Assembly (NCBI GenBank): GCA_903891085.1 | Contig: CAITDJ010000067.1 | Location: forward strand, 1-61,590 | Length of the DNA stretch: 61,590 bases | Direction: 5' to 3' | Origin: an uncultured Bacteroidota bacterium | Lineage (GTDB): Bacteria > Bacteroidota > Bacteroidia > Bacteroidales > F082 | Part shown: piece after piece, positions 18,762 through 27,792 of the stretch | How the letters are laid out: each line of letters begins with the position of its first letter | Position numbering within the stretch: position 1 is the stretch's first letter | Program-made: the position numbers and the translations under genes | Notes under the pieces: model-generated | The model's database searches: none | What the model was told of the DNA's origin: nothing | Seen by the model: only the letters and a program-made list of their open reading frames with translations

Positions 18762-18779
18762 GTGTGATATTATTCACAC
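18762..18779. promoter_or_regulatory. CRP/FNR-family-like palindrome between arcC and the SOD gene
   Basis: GTGTGA-TATTAT-TCACAC is a perfect 6+6 inverted repeat with a six-base spacer and contains TGTGA-N6-TCACA, the classic CRP-type consensus. Its centre is about 39 bases upstream of the arcC -7 element TATTTTTG, which lacks a good -33. That is a placement suited to an activator. No CRP gene is in the window. Confidence 0.5.
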
Positions 18780-18874
18780 TGTTAAACCATTTTATTGCTT
18801 CGCCATGAATAAAAAGGTTTCTCCAATGTGTGAACAATTTTTCTCCCCGGATGTTAGTTAAATAAAAAAATCGC

Positions 18875-19582
18875 ATGAAAAGTCTACAAATCACCTTAAT
18901 TGCCTTGTTGATCGTAACAGGCACGCACCTTCCCGCCCAGGAAATGAAACAAAAAGTACAGGAAGAGAAAGTGAATCATAGTTTTGCGCCACTTCCTTAT
19001 GCATACGATGCACTGGAAAAATCTATCGACAAAGAAACTATGGAAATCCATTACGATCGTCACCACAGAACTTATTACAACAATTTTCTGAAATCAATTG
19101 AAGGGACAGAAATGGAATACCTTACATTGAATCAGTTATTTAGCGAAATGAGTAAATTCCCAGTAGCCGTCAGAAATAACGCCGGTGGCTATTTTAACCA
19201 TACGTTTTTCTGGAACAGTTTGTCACCCGCCGGAGGAGGAATACCAACAGGCAAATTAGCCGAAGCAATCAATGCCAGTTTTGGTTCATTTGATGAATTC
19301 AAAAAGCAATTTGAAAAAGCCGCTACAACGCGTTTTGGTAGTGGTTGGGCATGGTTAAGCGTTGATAACACTGGCAAACTTTTCATTTCATCCACGCCAA
19401 ATCAGGACAATCCGCTAATGGATATTACTGAACAAAGAGGTGTGCCCGTGTTGGCACTTGATGTTTGGGAACACGCTTATTATCTGCGTTACCAGAATAA
19501 AAGAGCTGCCTATATCACCTCATTCTGGGAAATAGCCAATTGGGCTGAGGCCGGAACAAGATTTGAAAATGCTTCAAAATAA
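18875..19582 (+). CDS. Exported superoxide dismutase (Fe/Mn family, Mn-type features)
   Basis: 235 residues, longer than cytosolic SODs because of an N-terminal signal peptide (MKSLQITLIALLIVTGTHLPAQ). The metal ligands are visible: His in MEIHYDRHH, His in GGYFNHTFFW, and Asp and His in LDVWEHAYYL. The second-shell pattern, GG before the NH motif and Gln in NQDNPLM, resembles Mn enzymes rather than Fe enzymes; this is inference. Location would be the periplasm, or the outer membrane if lipidated, though no lipobox is seen. It is divergent from arcC and ends in a hairpin terminator. Confidence 0.93.
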   Translation: MKSLQITLIALLIVTGTHLPAQEMKQKVQEEKVNHSFAPLPYAYDALEKSIDKETMEIHYDRHHRTYYNNFLKSIEGTEMEYLTLNQLFSEMSKFPVAVRNNAGGYFNHTFFWNSLSPAGGGIPTGKLAEAINASFGSFDEFKKQFEKAATTRFGSGWAWLSVDNTGKLFISSTPNQDNPLMDITEQRGVPVLALDVWEHAYYLRYQNKRAAYITSFWEIANWAEAGTRFENASK

Positions 19583-19612
19583 TTAGCTTAGGCTTTTCAC
19601 TGCATTAAGATG

Positions 19613-19652
19613 ACCCGATACTACACGAATACGGTAGTATCGGGTCTCTTGA
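19613..19652 (+). terminator. Probable terminator after the SOD gene
   Basis: A perfect 12-bp stem, ACCCGATACTAC (19613-19624) with GTAGTATCGGGT (19634-19645), is followed by a T-rich but interrupted tail. Confidence 0.7.
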
Positions 19653-19695
19653 TTTTTAGTTATATTTTGTCACTATTTTCACATATTTTTGTCCG

Positions 19696-20598
19696 ATGAA
19701 AAACCAACGAAAAGCATACTTTTTTGCTTTGCTGACGGTAGTTTTATGGTCGACCATGAGTACTGCCTTTAAGCTTACGCTTGGTTTTATGAGTTTTGAG
19801 AGCTTACTCACATGGTCAGTGCTTTTTGCACTCATTTCAGTTGGAGTTCTTTTACTTTTCACTGGAAAAAGCAATCAACTTTTTCATATTTCAAAATCCG
19901 AATTTTGGAGGTCAGCTTTGATGGGTTTTATCAATCCATTTGGATATTACCTAGCACTTTTTAAAGCGTATGAACTTCTTCAGGCGCAGGAAGCAGGCGT
20001 ACTCAATTACACATGGCCGGTCGTGTTAGTGATACTATCTGCAGTTTTTCTGAAACAACAAATTAGCTGGTGGAGCTTCGCAGCTATAATGGTTAGCTTC
20101 GGTGGATTACTGATAATCAGTACCAAAGGAAATATTTTTTCCATGAAATTCGAAAATCCTTATGGACTCATATTGGCTGTAGGCAGCGCTTTCCTTTGGG
20201 CTACCTATTGGATTATCAATATGAAAGACAAGCGCGAAGGCACAGGAAAAATATTCTTGAACCTTGTTTTTGGCGCTGTTTATATATTGATTTATATGTT
20301 TTTATTCTCAAATATTATCATTCCACCATTAAAAGGAATACTTGGTGCAGCCTATATCGGAATTTTTGAAATGGGGATCACTTTTGTATTGTGGTTAATG
20401 GCACTTAACTTTTCGGTTACCACAGCCAAAGTGAGTAATTTGATTTTTTTATCCCCATTTATTGCATTATTTTTTATCAGCATATTTGTGGGTGAAAAAA
20501 TATTACCTACCACAGTTTTCGGACTGGTTCTAATAATCACAGGAATCCTAATGCAACAACTGAAACGGTCAAAATCTGATACTCAGGCCGTTCAATAA
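19696..20598 (+). CDS. EamA-family drug/metabolite (DMT) transporter
   Basis: 300 residues, almost entirely hydrophobic, with about ten predicted membrane helices in two EamA repeats (about 8-135 and 150-292). Landmarks are VLWSTMSTAFKL in helix 1, EAGVLNYTWPVVLVILS at the end of repeat 1, and AFLWATYWIINM starting repeat 2. The family exports amino acids, metabolites or drugs. The EAG.LNYTWP pattern recalls YddG-type aromatic amino-acid exporters, but the substrate cannot be assigned from sequence. The inositol-phosphatase gene follows after 23 bases. Confidence 0.88.
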   Translation: MKNQRKAYFFALLTVVLWSTMSTAFKLTLGFMSFESLLTWSVLFALISVGVLLLFTGKSNQLFHISKSEFWRSALMGFINPFGYYLALFKAYELLQAQEAGVLNYTWPVVLVILSAVFLKQQISWWSFAAIMVSFGGLLIISTKGNIFSMKFENPYGLILAVGSAFLWATYWIINMKDKREGTGKIFLNLVFGAVYILIYMFLFSNIIIPPLKGILGAAYIGIFEMGITFVLWLMALNFSVTTAKVSNLIFLSPFIALFFISIFVGEKILPTTVFGLVLIITGILMQQLKRSKSDTQAVQ

Positions 20599-20621
20599 AA
20601 CAGATTCAAAAGCAATCATAT

Positions 20622-21419
20622 ATGAATTATAGTACATTTACACAGCAGGTTGTCAATCTTTGCCGGGGCGTTGGCAAATTTATCAGGGACGAATCCGGGA
20701 GAATAAAACTGTCTGATATTGAACAAAAAGGAGTTCATGACCTTGTTTCATATGTTGATAAAAGGGCTGAACAGATGCTGATTGATGAGTTAAAAAAACT
20801 GATTCCTGAAGCAGGTTTCATTGCCGAAGAAAGTGGAATCGTCGAATCTGTAGTATATCGTTGGATTATTGATCCTTTGGATGGAACCACAAACTTCGTG
20901 CATAAAATCCCCTTGTTTTCGATCAGCATCGCACTGCAGGAAAATGGTCAAACTGTCATAGGCGTAGTATATGAAATCAATTTGGATGAATGCTTTTATG
21001 CCTGGAAAAACGGACCTGCTTATTTAAATGGAAGCAAAATATGCGTGAGTCCGACGAATACATTAACCGACAGTTTGATTGCTACCGGATTTCCCTATTA
21101 CGATTTCAGCCGTTTGCCAGCTTACCTGGAATTTTTAGGGTATTTAATTCAAAAAACACGGGGAATCAGACGATTAGGCTCAGCCGCCGTCGATCTGGCA
21201 TATGTGGCCTGTGGCCGTTTTGAAGCGTTTTATGAATATGGATTACATCCCTGGGATGTGGCAGCAGGCGCATTCATTGTCGAACAAGCAGGAGGGCAAC
21301 TATCGGGCTTTGATGGCGGAAAGGATGTCGTTTTTGGAAAAGATATTATTGCAAGCAATACCTTGGTTCACAACGAGATTTTAGATAAAATCAAGGTTTA
21401 CTTCAAGCCTGTGGTTTAG
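20622..21419 (+). CDS. suhB: Inositol monophosphatase family protein (SuhB-like)
   Basis: 265 residues, full length for the family of Mg2+-dependent sugar and inositol phosphatases. Metal-binding motifs are AEESG (about 68) and WIIDPLDGTTNFVHKIP (about 83-98), with the third-site Asp in LHPWDVAAGAFIVEQAGG. Bacterial members act on inositol-1-phosphate or related phosphates such as 3'-phosphoadenosine 5'-phosphate. The physiological substrate is not clear here. Its 3' end overlaps the convergent helicase gene by 17 bases. Confidence 0.9.
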   Translation: MNYSTFTQQVVNLCRGVGKFIRDESGRIKLSDIEQKGVHDLVSYVDKRAEQMLIDELKKLIPEAGFIAEESGIVESVVYRWIIDPLDGTTNFVHKIPLFSISIALQENGQTVIGVVYEINLDECFYAWKNGPAYLNGSKICVSPTNTLTDSLIATGFPYYDFSRLPAYLEFLGYLIQKTRGIRRLGSAAVDLAYVACGRFEAFYEYGLHPWDVAAGAFIVEQAGGQLSGFDGGKDVVFGKDIIASNTLVHNEILDKIKVYFKPVV

Positions 21420-22641
21420 GCGGACGCCTGAAATTATTCTTGTTTCTTGGTTTGAATTTTCTTTTCTCACCATGATGTTTATGCTCAGGGCTGTTCAAAT
21501 CAGGGCTCACTCCTACTTCAACCGGAAGGGGAAGTTTACGCACGGTGTCCTGAATAAATTCTTCAATACGACGAAACTTACCCATTTCTTTCTCATTGAT
21601 GAAGGTGATTGCCAAACCTGTTTTTTCGGCACGGGCCGTTCGTCCAACCCTATGCACATAATCTTCGGCATCACCGGGAACATTGTAATTGATTACCAAA
21701 CTGATATCATCTACATCAATGCCACGCGATACAATATCTGTTGCAACCAGTATTTGTATTTCACGGTTTCTGAAATTATTCAGCACTTTTTCTCTCTGAT
21801 CCTGTTCGAGGTCGGAGTGTATGGCCTGAACGTTCAGTTTTCGTTTTTTGAGCGCACTCTCAATCTCTTTCACACCTGATTTTGTTGCAGAAAAAATCAA
21901 AACGAGCGGAATATCTCTTCCTGTTATCAGCGCTTCGATCAGCGCAATTTTCTGGCTATCGTGAACGATATAGGCAGCCTGTAACACATTTTCGGCAGGT
22001 TTCGAAACGGCGAGATTAATTTCTTTGTGGTTATGCAAAATCTTTTTTGCCATCGACCTGATTTCGCCAGGCATGGTTGCCGAAAACATCATTGTTTGTC
22101 TTTTTTCGGGCAATGAACTCAATATACGCTGAATATCAGGCATAAATCCCATGTCCAGCATTCTATCTGCTTCATCTAGCACAAGAAATCCAAGTTTCGA
22201 GAAATCGACATAGCCAAGGCTTAAATGTGAGAGAAGCCGCCCCGGTGTAGCAATGATGACATTCGCACCGGTTTTGATTGCTTTCTTTTCTATTTCGAAA
22301 TCATTCCCTGTGCCACCACCATAAACGGCCAATGAACTCACTCCGGTGAAATAGGCAAAACCTTCGAGCTGACGATCAATCTGAACTGCAAGTTCACGCG
22401 TTGGCGCGATGATAAGCGCACGAATAAAATCGTCATGCTCAGTGTTCATCATGATCCGGTGGAGCAGCGGAAGCAAAAATGCAGCCGTCTTACCAGTTCC
22501 TGTTTGTGCGCAAGCGATCAGGTCGGAACCATTCATCAAAATGGGTATGGCTTGTTCCTGAATCGGACTGGGTTTTTCGTAACCCATGGAGGCAACGCCT
22601 TCCATCAGGCCGGGATTGAGATTAAAATCTGTGAAATTCAA
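21403..22641 (-). CDS. rhlE: DEAD-box ATP-dependent RNA helicase (RhlE-type)
   Basis: 412 residues. Helicase motifs in order: Q motif (FNLNPGLMEGVASMGYEKPSPIQ), I AQTGTGKT, Ia PTRELAVQ, GG, TPGR, II DEAD, III SAT, then the second RecA domain with ATDIVSRGIDV and HRVGRTARA. The C-terminus is a short basic tail (KRKFKPRNKNNFRRPPKPQA) typical of RhlE, used in RNA or ribosome-related remodelling. A -7-like element TATCTTTG lies on the minus strand at 22711-22718. It converges with the suhB-like gene. Confidence 0.93.
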   Translation of the reverse strand: MNFTDFNLNPGLMEGVASMGYEKPSPIQEQAIPILMNGSDLIACAQTGTGKTAAFLLPLLHRIMMNTEHDDFIRALIIAPTRELAVQIDRQLEGFAYFTGVSSLAVYGGGTGNDFEIEKKAIKTGANVIIATPGRLLSHLSLGYVDFSKLGFLVLDEADRMLDMGFMPDIQRILSSLPEKRQTMMFSATMPGEIRSMAKKILHNHKEINLAVSKPAENVLQAAYIVHDSQKIALIEALITGRDIPLVLIFSATKSGVKEIESALKKRKLNVQAIHSDLEQDQREKVLNNFRNREIQILVATDIVSRGIDVDDISLVINYNVPGDAEDYVHRVGRTARAEKTGLAITFINEKEMGKFRRIEEFIQDTVRKLPLPVEVGVSPDLNSPEHKHHGEKRKFKPRNKNNFRRPPKPQA

Positions 22642-22873
22642 ATGATTATATACTTATTGTTACAACATAGAAACCAACCAGGTCCAAATCGCTTGATTGA
22701 TAATTGTTTACAAAGATAGTGTATTTTCTGCAACAATGAGTTTGTTCGGCGTTGAAAGCATTGTCTATGCAATTTTGTTTTGAGCAGCATATTACGTGAA
22801 CTTATGTTGTATTTTTACAAAACCGATTTGGAAAAATGTTTAATATTTTTTTTTGTCGCTTAACATTGAAAAC

Positions 22874-24268
22874 ATGAAACGAATTAACTTACTTAATTTC
22901 AATAATATACTGATTTCTTTCTTTATTTTATTCTCTTTGTGTTTTCAACCCATCGAAATAAACGCACAAACGGATAAAGATGAAGATTCGGCGGTAACGA
23001 AGGTGTATGTCTTTGATATAAAAGAAGAAATAGCACAACCGGCATGGAGAAAAACCCAACTTGCCTTTCGCACAGCCTCGGAACAAGATGCCGATCTGAT
23101 GCTTATCCACATGAATACCTACGGCGGTCTGGTGGATGTTGCCGACTCAATCCGGACAAAAATCCTGAATTCATCCATTCCCGTTTACGTTTTCATCGAT
23201 AACAATGCAGCCTCAGCCGGTGCCCTGATTTCGATTGCCTGCGACAGTATTTATATGGTTTCAGGCGCAAGTATTGGTGCTGCCACAGTCGTAAATCAAA
23301 CCGGTGAAGTGGTGCCTGATAAATTTCAATCCTATATGCGTTCGATGATGCGGTCAACTGCTGAGGCCACTGGGCGTGATCCAAAAATCGCACAGGCTAT
23401 GGTTGATCCATCCATGTTTGTTGCTGGTGTTTCTGATTCAGGAAAGGTGCTCACTTTCACGACCTCTGAAGCCATTCAACATCAGTTTTGCAATGGGAAA
23501 GCGAATTCAATCCGCGATGTGTTGCGTATTTCAGGTCATAAAAATGTCGAAATCACCTACCAGGAGTTAGGTATATTAGATGAAATTATCAATTTCTTAA
23601 TCCATCCAGCGGTGAGTAGTATTTTGATCATTATCATTATTGGTGGTATTTATTTTGAAATACAAACACCCGGAATCGGTTTTCCGATCTTTTTAGCCAT
23701 TCTGGCGGCCCTACTCTATTTTGCCCCTTTATATATTGAAGGCTTGGCCATGAACTGGGAAATTTTAATGTTTATTATCGGCATCGTTTTACTATTGATT
23801 GAAATTTTTGCCATTCCCGGATTTGGTTTCATCGGTATTCTTGGACTAATCCTCATTGTGGGCGGTCTTACTTTTGCCATGTTGGAAAACATTGACGGAA
23901 AGCCCTTTTCCATTGAAATGGTGCCATTCATAAAGGCACTTTTCACAGTAATCACAGCCATTATCGTCGCCATATTTGGCTCGATATACCTGAGCAAAAA
24001 ATTATTTACATCCACAACATTCGGTCAGTTTGCCTTACACAGTATTCAGGATAAAAAGGATGGTTACACTTCTGCCAATGAAAATTATACAATAATGATC
24101 GGTAAAAAAGGCACGGTAAAAAGCATGCTCCGGCCTTCCGGTAAAGTTGAGATCGATGGAGAAATATATGATGCAACAGCCATTTCAGGTTTTATTGACA
24201 TGAACCAGGAAATTGTAGTTGTAAACTACCAAACCGGACAACTGTTTGTAAAAAAATTGCCAATTTGA
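22874..24268 (+). CDS. NfeD-type membrane-bound serine protease (ClpP-class)
   Basis: About 464 residues. The open frame begins with a TTG at 22853, but ATG 22874 yields a signal peptide (MKRINLLNFNNILISFFILFSLCFQ). Residues ~45-230 form a ClpP/crotonase-like protease domain, with the nucleophile serine in NNAASAGALISIACD and the family's downstream MVSGASIGAATVV. Four or five membrane segments follow (about 245-390). The C-terminal OB-fold NfeD domain is about 400-464 (IGKKGTVKSMLRPSGKVEIDGEIYDA). NfeD1b proteins normally pair with a stomatin/flotillin gene; none is adjacent here. Confidence 0.9.
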   Translation: MKRINLLNFNNILISFFILFSLCFQPIEINAQTDKDEDSAVTKVYVFDIKEEIAQPAWRKTQLAFRTASEQDADLMLIHMNTYGGLVDVADSIRTKILNSSIPVYVFIDNNAASAGALISIACDSIYMVSGASIGAATVVNQTGEVVPDKFQSYMRSMMRSTAEATGRDPKIAQAMVDPSMFVAGVSDSGKVLTFTTSEAIQHQFCNGKANSIRDVLRISGHKNVEITYQELGILDEIINFLIHPAVSSILIIIIIGGIYFEIQTPGIGFPIFLAILAALLYFAPLYIEGLAMNWEILMFIIGIVLLLIEIFAIPGFGFIGILGLILIVGGLTFAMLENIDGKPFSIEMVPFIKALFTVITAIIVAIFGSIYLSKKLFTSTTFGQFALHSIQDKKDGYTSANENYTIMIGKKGTVKSMLRPSGKVEIDGEIYDATAISGFIDMNQEIVVVNYQTGQLFVKKLPI

Positions 24269-24419
24269 ACCATATATCCCTATGAAATTCGAAAAATTAT
24301 TTCCGGTAAAGTGTATTTTCAACATCATAAATCCACTTGTTTGATTGCAATGATAATTCAACAGATTTTAACTTAATGAAAATTATACCTTTGTTTATCA
24401 AAAATTTCCATACAGATTC

Positions 24420-26948
24420 ATGATAAGTTTTCACCAGATTTCATTTAGCTTTTTTATCATTTTTGTTCTTAGTTCATCTCCGTTATACCCGCAACGAAAA
24501 CAAATTGATGCTGTTAAAACTGAGGCTGCCATTGACGTTGATGGATTTCTGAATGAAGAGGTTTGGAAAACGGCACCCATCGCCACTGATTTTATACAGT
24601 TTGAACCATACAATCTAACTCCAGAAAGTTTTCAGACTGTGGTGAAGGTATTATATACCAATATAGGTCTGTATATCGGAGCCATCATGTACGATCCACA
24701 TCCTGACAGTATTTCAATGGAACTAAGAAGCCGCGATGACGATGGACTGGCTGATTTTTTTGGAATCGTGATTGAGCCTTTCGGCGATGGACTCAATGGA
24801 TTTGGTTTTGCTGTAACGGCTCCGGGAGTGCAGGTCGATTTCAAAGAGGACGTGAACGGTGACATGGATACAAATTGGGATGCGGTGTGGAGGAGTAGTA
24901 CCACTACGAATAATAATGGTTGGATAGCAGAGATGATGATCCCCTATTCAGCAATTCGTTTTGTGAAAAAAGATGTACAAACATGGAGAGTGAATTTCTG
25001 GAGAAGTGTGCAACGCTACCGCGAATATTCCACTTGGAGTCCGGTTGACATTAAAGTGCCTGGTGAACTCGGACAATCAGGCGAATTGGTCGGACTAAAA
25101 AACCTCAGACCACCCTTACGATTGAGTGCCACACCCTATCTGTCAATAGGTGGAAATTACTATTCGGGTGACAAATCATTCGGTAAAAGTTATCATTATG
25201 GTTTGGATTTAAAGGCCGGACTCAGCGAAAGTTTCACCCTCGACTTCACCTTAATTCCTGATTTTGGGCAGGTTGAATCAGATAACAAGGTGTATTCACT
25301 TTCACCTTTTGAGGTTTACTATGATGAGAAAAGGCCTTTTTTTACTGAAGGTACCGAACTGTTCAGCAAAGGTGAAGTTTTTTATTCACGCCGAATTGGC
25401 GCCCAACCGGGCAAATACAACGAAATTGACGACAATTATTCCGACAACAACATTATTTCAAACCCCGAATCAGCGCAATTAATCAATGCTGCCAAGATTT
25501 CAGGGAAAACAAAATCAGGCCTCGGCATTGGTGTTTTCAACGCGATGAATGCCAATACCTATGCACAGGTACACGATTCGAACGGTGTTGAAGAAAAAAT
25601 TCTAACTGAACCATTTACAAATTTCAATATGCTGGTTCTTGATCAGGCATTTAAAAATAATTCATACCTAAGTTTATATAATACAAACGTTTATAAGCCA
25701 CAAACTGAGTATGTTGCAAATGTAATCGGAAGTGAATTCCGACTTCGTAACAAAAAAAACAGTTATGAAGTTGCCGGATTACTTAATATAAGTCAGATTC
25801 ATTCTGTTTCGAACCCAACACAATCAGGAGAGAAAGCCGGAATAAGTTTGGGAAAAGTGAGTGGTGCATTTCAGGCAGGTGCCTATCTAAGCCTGATTAC
25901 GGAAGATTACAACCCAAATGATATGGGATTTCAGCAACGAACCAATGAAATAGAAAATGGGTTGAAGTTTGTCCACAATGTATTCGAACCACGGGGGTCG
26001 ATAGTAAAATGGTTTACAGAACTTGATATTATACAGCTTTACCAAAATTCCCCCCGAAAATTTACCTTGCTTGCTGCGGAAGCAACTACAAGAGGCACAT
26101 TTAAAAACCAATTCACCGTAGGAGGCGAATCAGGAGTAAGTCCGTTGGGGTATTATGATTTTTATGAACCCAGGGTTGATGGACGATACTACTATGAACC
26201 GCCGGCATATTCATTAAACATTTGGACTTCACCTGATTATACCAAAACATTTATTATTGATGATCATATTGGATTTTGGCATTCCCCCGAAAAAAAACAA
26301 TTTTCCTATTGGTTAGGCATGAATCCGAGGTGGCGCATCCGGAAAAATTTTTTACTGATCCCCGGGATACGATATGAATTCCATAATAACAGTATCGGCT
26401 ATGTTACCGATTCGATCAATGCGGTTAACCAAAATGAAGAAATTATTTTTGGACGCCGCGATGTGAAGACAATTACTACCTCCTTGTCGGCTGATTATAT
26501 CTTCACTAAAGACATTTCACTGTCAGTAAAAATGCGTCATTACTGGCTCAACGTTGATTATCTGAGTTTTTATAACCTTCAACCTGACGGCAGTATTGAA
26601 AACAATAATTATAATAATCAGGAAGATTTTTCGGTGAATTATTTCAACGTTGATTTGGTTTTTCAATGGAACTTCGCTCCCGGAAGTGAGTTGCTGATAA
26701 TCTGGAAAAACGCCCTGTACAACGAAGCCGAAGGTTCGCCCAATAAAGAAAGTTATTTTGGAAACATCTACAGCATGTTCGATTCTCCACTCAATAACAG
26801 TTTGACGGTGAAAGCGTTATATTATATCGACTGGCAGTACTTTACGCATAAAAAGAAAAATACTACCACCGCAATGCGACCTGAGATGCAATATCAGCCG
26901 AAATATAATTCTGCGTTTGCAAACAAACGGATGACGCATATTCAATAG
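24420..26948 (+). CDS. Exported CBM9-like / DUF5916 outer-membrane protein
   Basis: 842 residues with an N-terminal signal (LSSSPLYPQ cleavage region). Residues ~30-230 resemble a family-9-like carbohydrate-binding beta-sandwich (AAIDVDGFLNEEVWKTAP... opening). Residues ~240-815 are a DUF5916 beta-barrel-like region with TLIPDFGQVESDNKVYSLSPFEVYYDEKRPFFTEG, a segment typical of the family. Function is unknown in the literature I know. The typical C-terminus (LTVKALYYIDWQYFTHKKK) is followed by about 29 extra residues that lie wholly inside the convergent PfkB gene, an 86-base 3' overlap. A -7 TACCTTTG sits at 24386-24393. Confidence 0.85.
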   Translation: MISFHQISFSFFIIFVLSSSPLYPQRKQIDAVKTEAAIDVDGFLNEEVWKTAPIATDFIQFEPYNLTPESFQTVVKVLYTNIGLYIGAIMYDPHPDSISMELRSRDDDGLADFFGIVIEPFGDGLNGFGFAVTAPGVQVDFKEDVNGDMDTNWDAVWRSSTTTNNNGWIAEMMIPYSAIRFVKKDVQTWRVNFWRSVQRYREYSTWSPVDIKVPGELGQSGELVGLKNLRPPLRLSATPYLSIGGNYYSGDKSFGKSYHYGLDLKAGLSESFTLDFTLIPDFGQVESDNKVYSLSPFEVYYDEKRPFFTEGTELFSKGEVFYSRRIGAQPGKYNEIDDNYSDNNIISNPESAQLINAAKISGKTKSGLGIGVFNAMNANTYAQVHDSNGVEEKILTEPFTNFNMLVLDQAFKNNSYLSLYNTNVYKPQTEYVANVIGSEFRLRNKKNSYEVAGLLNISQIHSVSNPTQSGEKAGISLGKVSGAFQAGAYLSLITEDYNPNDMGFQQRTNEIENGLKFVHNVFEPRGSIVKWFTELDIIQLYQNSPRKFTLLAAEATTRGTFKNQFTVGGESGVSPLGYYDFYEPRVDGRYYYEPPAYSLNIWTSPDYTKTFIIDDHIGFWHSPEKKQFSYWLGMNPRWRIRKNFLLIPGIRYEFHNNSIGYVTDSINAVNQNEEIIFGRRDVKTITTSLSADYIFTKDISLSVKMRHYWLNVDYLSFYNLQPDGSIENNNYNNQEDFSVNYFNVDLVFQWNFAPGSELLIIWKNALYNEAEGSPNKESYFGNIYSMFDSPLNNSLTVKALYYIDWQYFTHKKKNTTTAMRPEMQYQPKYNSAFANKRMTHIQ

Positions 26949-27783
26949 CCGTATTAACACATTTTTTCACATGATTTACATCAGAAAGTATTGCAATACC
27001 CTCTTTTTCAGATTGTGAAATATACGCCCTGATAAATCCTGCATTGAACGAATCACCGGCTCCTATGGTGCTCACCACCCTGAGTGCCGGCACGTCAGCA
27101 TACAGATGAAAAATATCGTTTATTGCCTCAACCTTGCGAGCACCATAGGTAACAATCAGAAGCTTGCATCCGAAAACCTTCACTTTCTTCCAAACATCAA
27201 GTATATCAATTGTACCAAAAATCGTATCGAAATCTTCGTCCGATCCTCTGATTACATCAGCATGACTGAAATTGAAATTCAACCTTTCTCTCGTTATAGC
27301 ATCAATAGTTGATGCTGCTTTACGGAAGTTGGGATCATAATAAACCATACTTCCTGATGATTCTGCGTCCGAAACCAACTGCTGAACAGTAACACTCAAT
27401 TCATCATTAATTGCTGAAAATGAACCATAAAGAAAAATTGACTCTTTGTTAAAAACAGGAAAAACAATATCAAATCGTTTGGAAGGAAAAGCTTTATAAA
27501 AAGTGTAGGTAGCCTTTGCATTTTCGTCGAGTAACGCAAATGCGAGTGCTGTTTTCGCATCTTTGTAAATACAGGAATAATCTAAGCCGATATTTTCATT
27601 TTCAAGAAATTGCTTAAGAATTGTACCCGGACCATCCTCAGCAAATTCGGTCATCAACTGCACCGAAACCCCTGACCTTGCCAGTGAAACGGCGCTGTTT
27701 AAGACCGATCCACCGGGAATAACAGCGGCAGGATCGTATATGATATCGAGCAACGACTCTCCGAATGCAACGACTCTCTTCAT
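26863..27783 (-). CDS. PfkB-family carbohydrate kinase (fructokinase-like)
   Basis: 306 residues of the ribokinase/PfkB family. It has the N-terminal GESLLDIIYDP, the di-Gly PGGSVLNSAVSLARSG substrate lid, and the C-terminal signature TIGAGDSFNAGFIRAYI with the catalytic Asp. Fructokinase is the nearest family type by these motifs; the sugar specificity is not certain. It starts nine bases after the speA stop, so it is probably cotranscribed with arginine decarboxylase. Its 3' end overlaps the convergent DUF5916 gene by 86 bases. Confidence 0.88.
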   Translation of the reverse strand: MKRVVAFGESLLDIIYDPAAVIPGGSVLNSAVSLARSGVSVQLMTEFAEDGPGTILKQFLENENIGLDYSCIYKDAKTALAFALLDENAKATYTFYKAFPSKRFDIVFPVFNKESIFLYGSFSAINDELSVTVQQLVSDAESSGSMVYYDPNFRKAASTIDAITRERLNFNFSHADVIRGSDEDFDTIFGTIDILDVWKKVKVFGCKLLIVTYGARKVEAINDIFHLYADVPALRVVSTIGAGDSFNAGFIRAYISQSEKEGIAILSDVNHVKKCVNTAIEYASSVCLQTQNYISADIASQVALRW

Positions 27784-27792
27784 TGTAAAATA

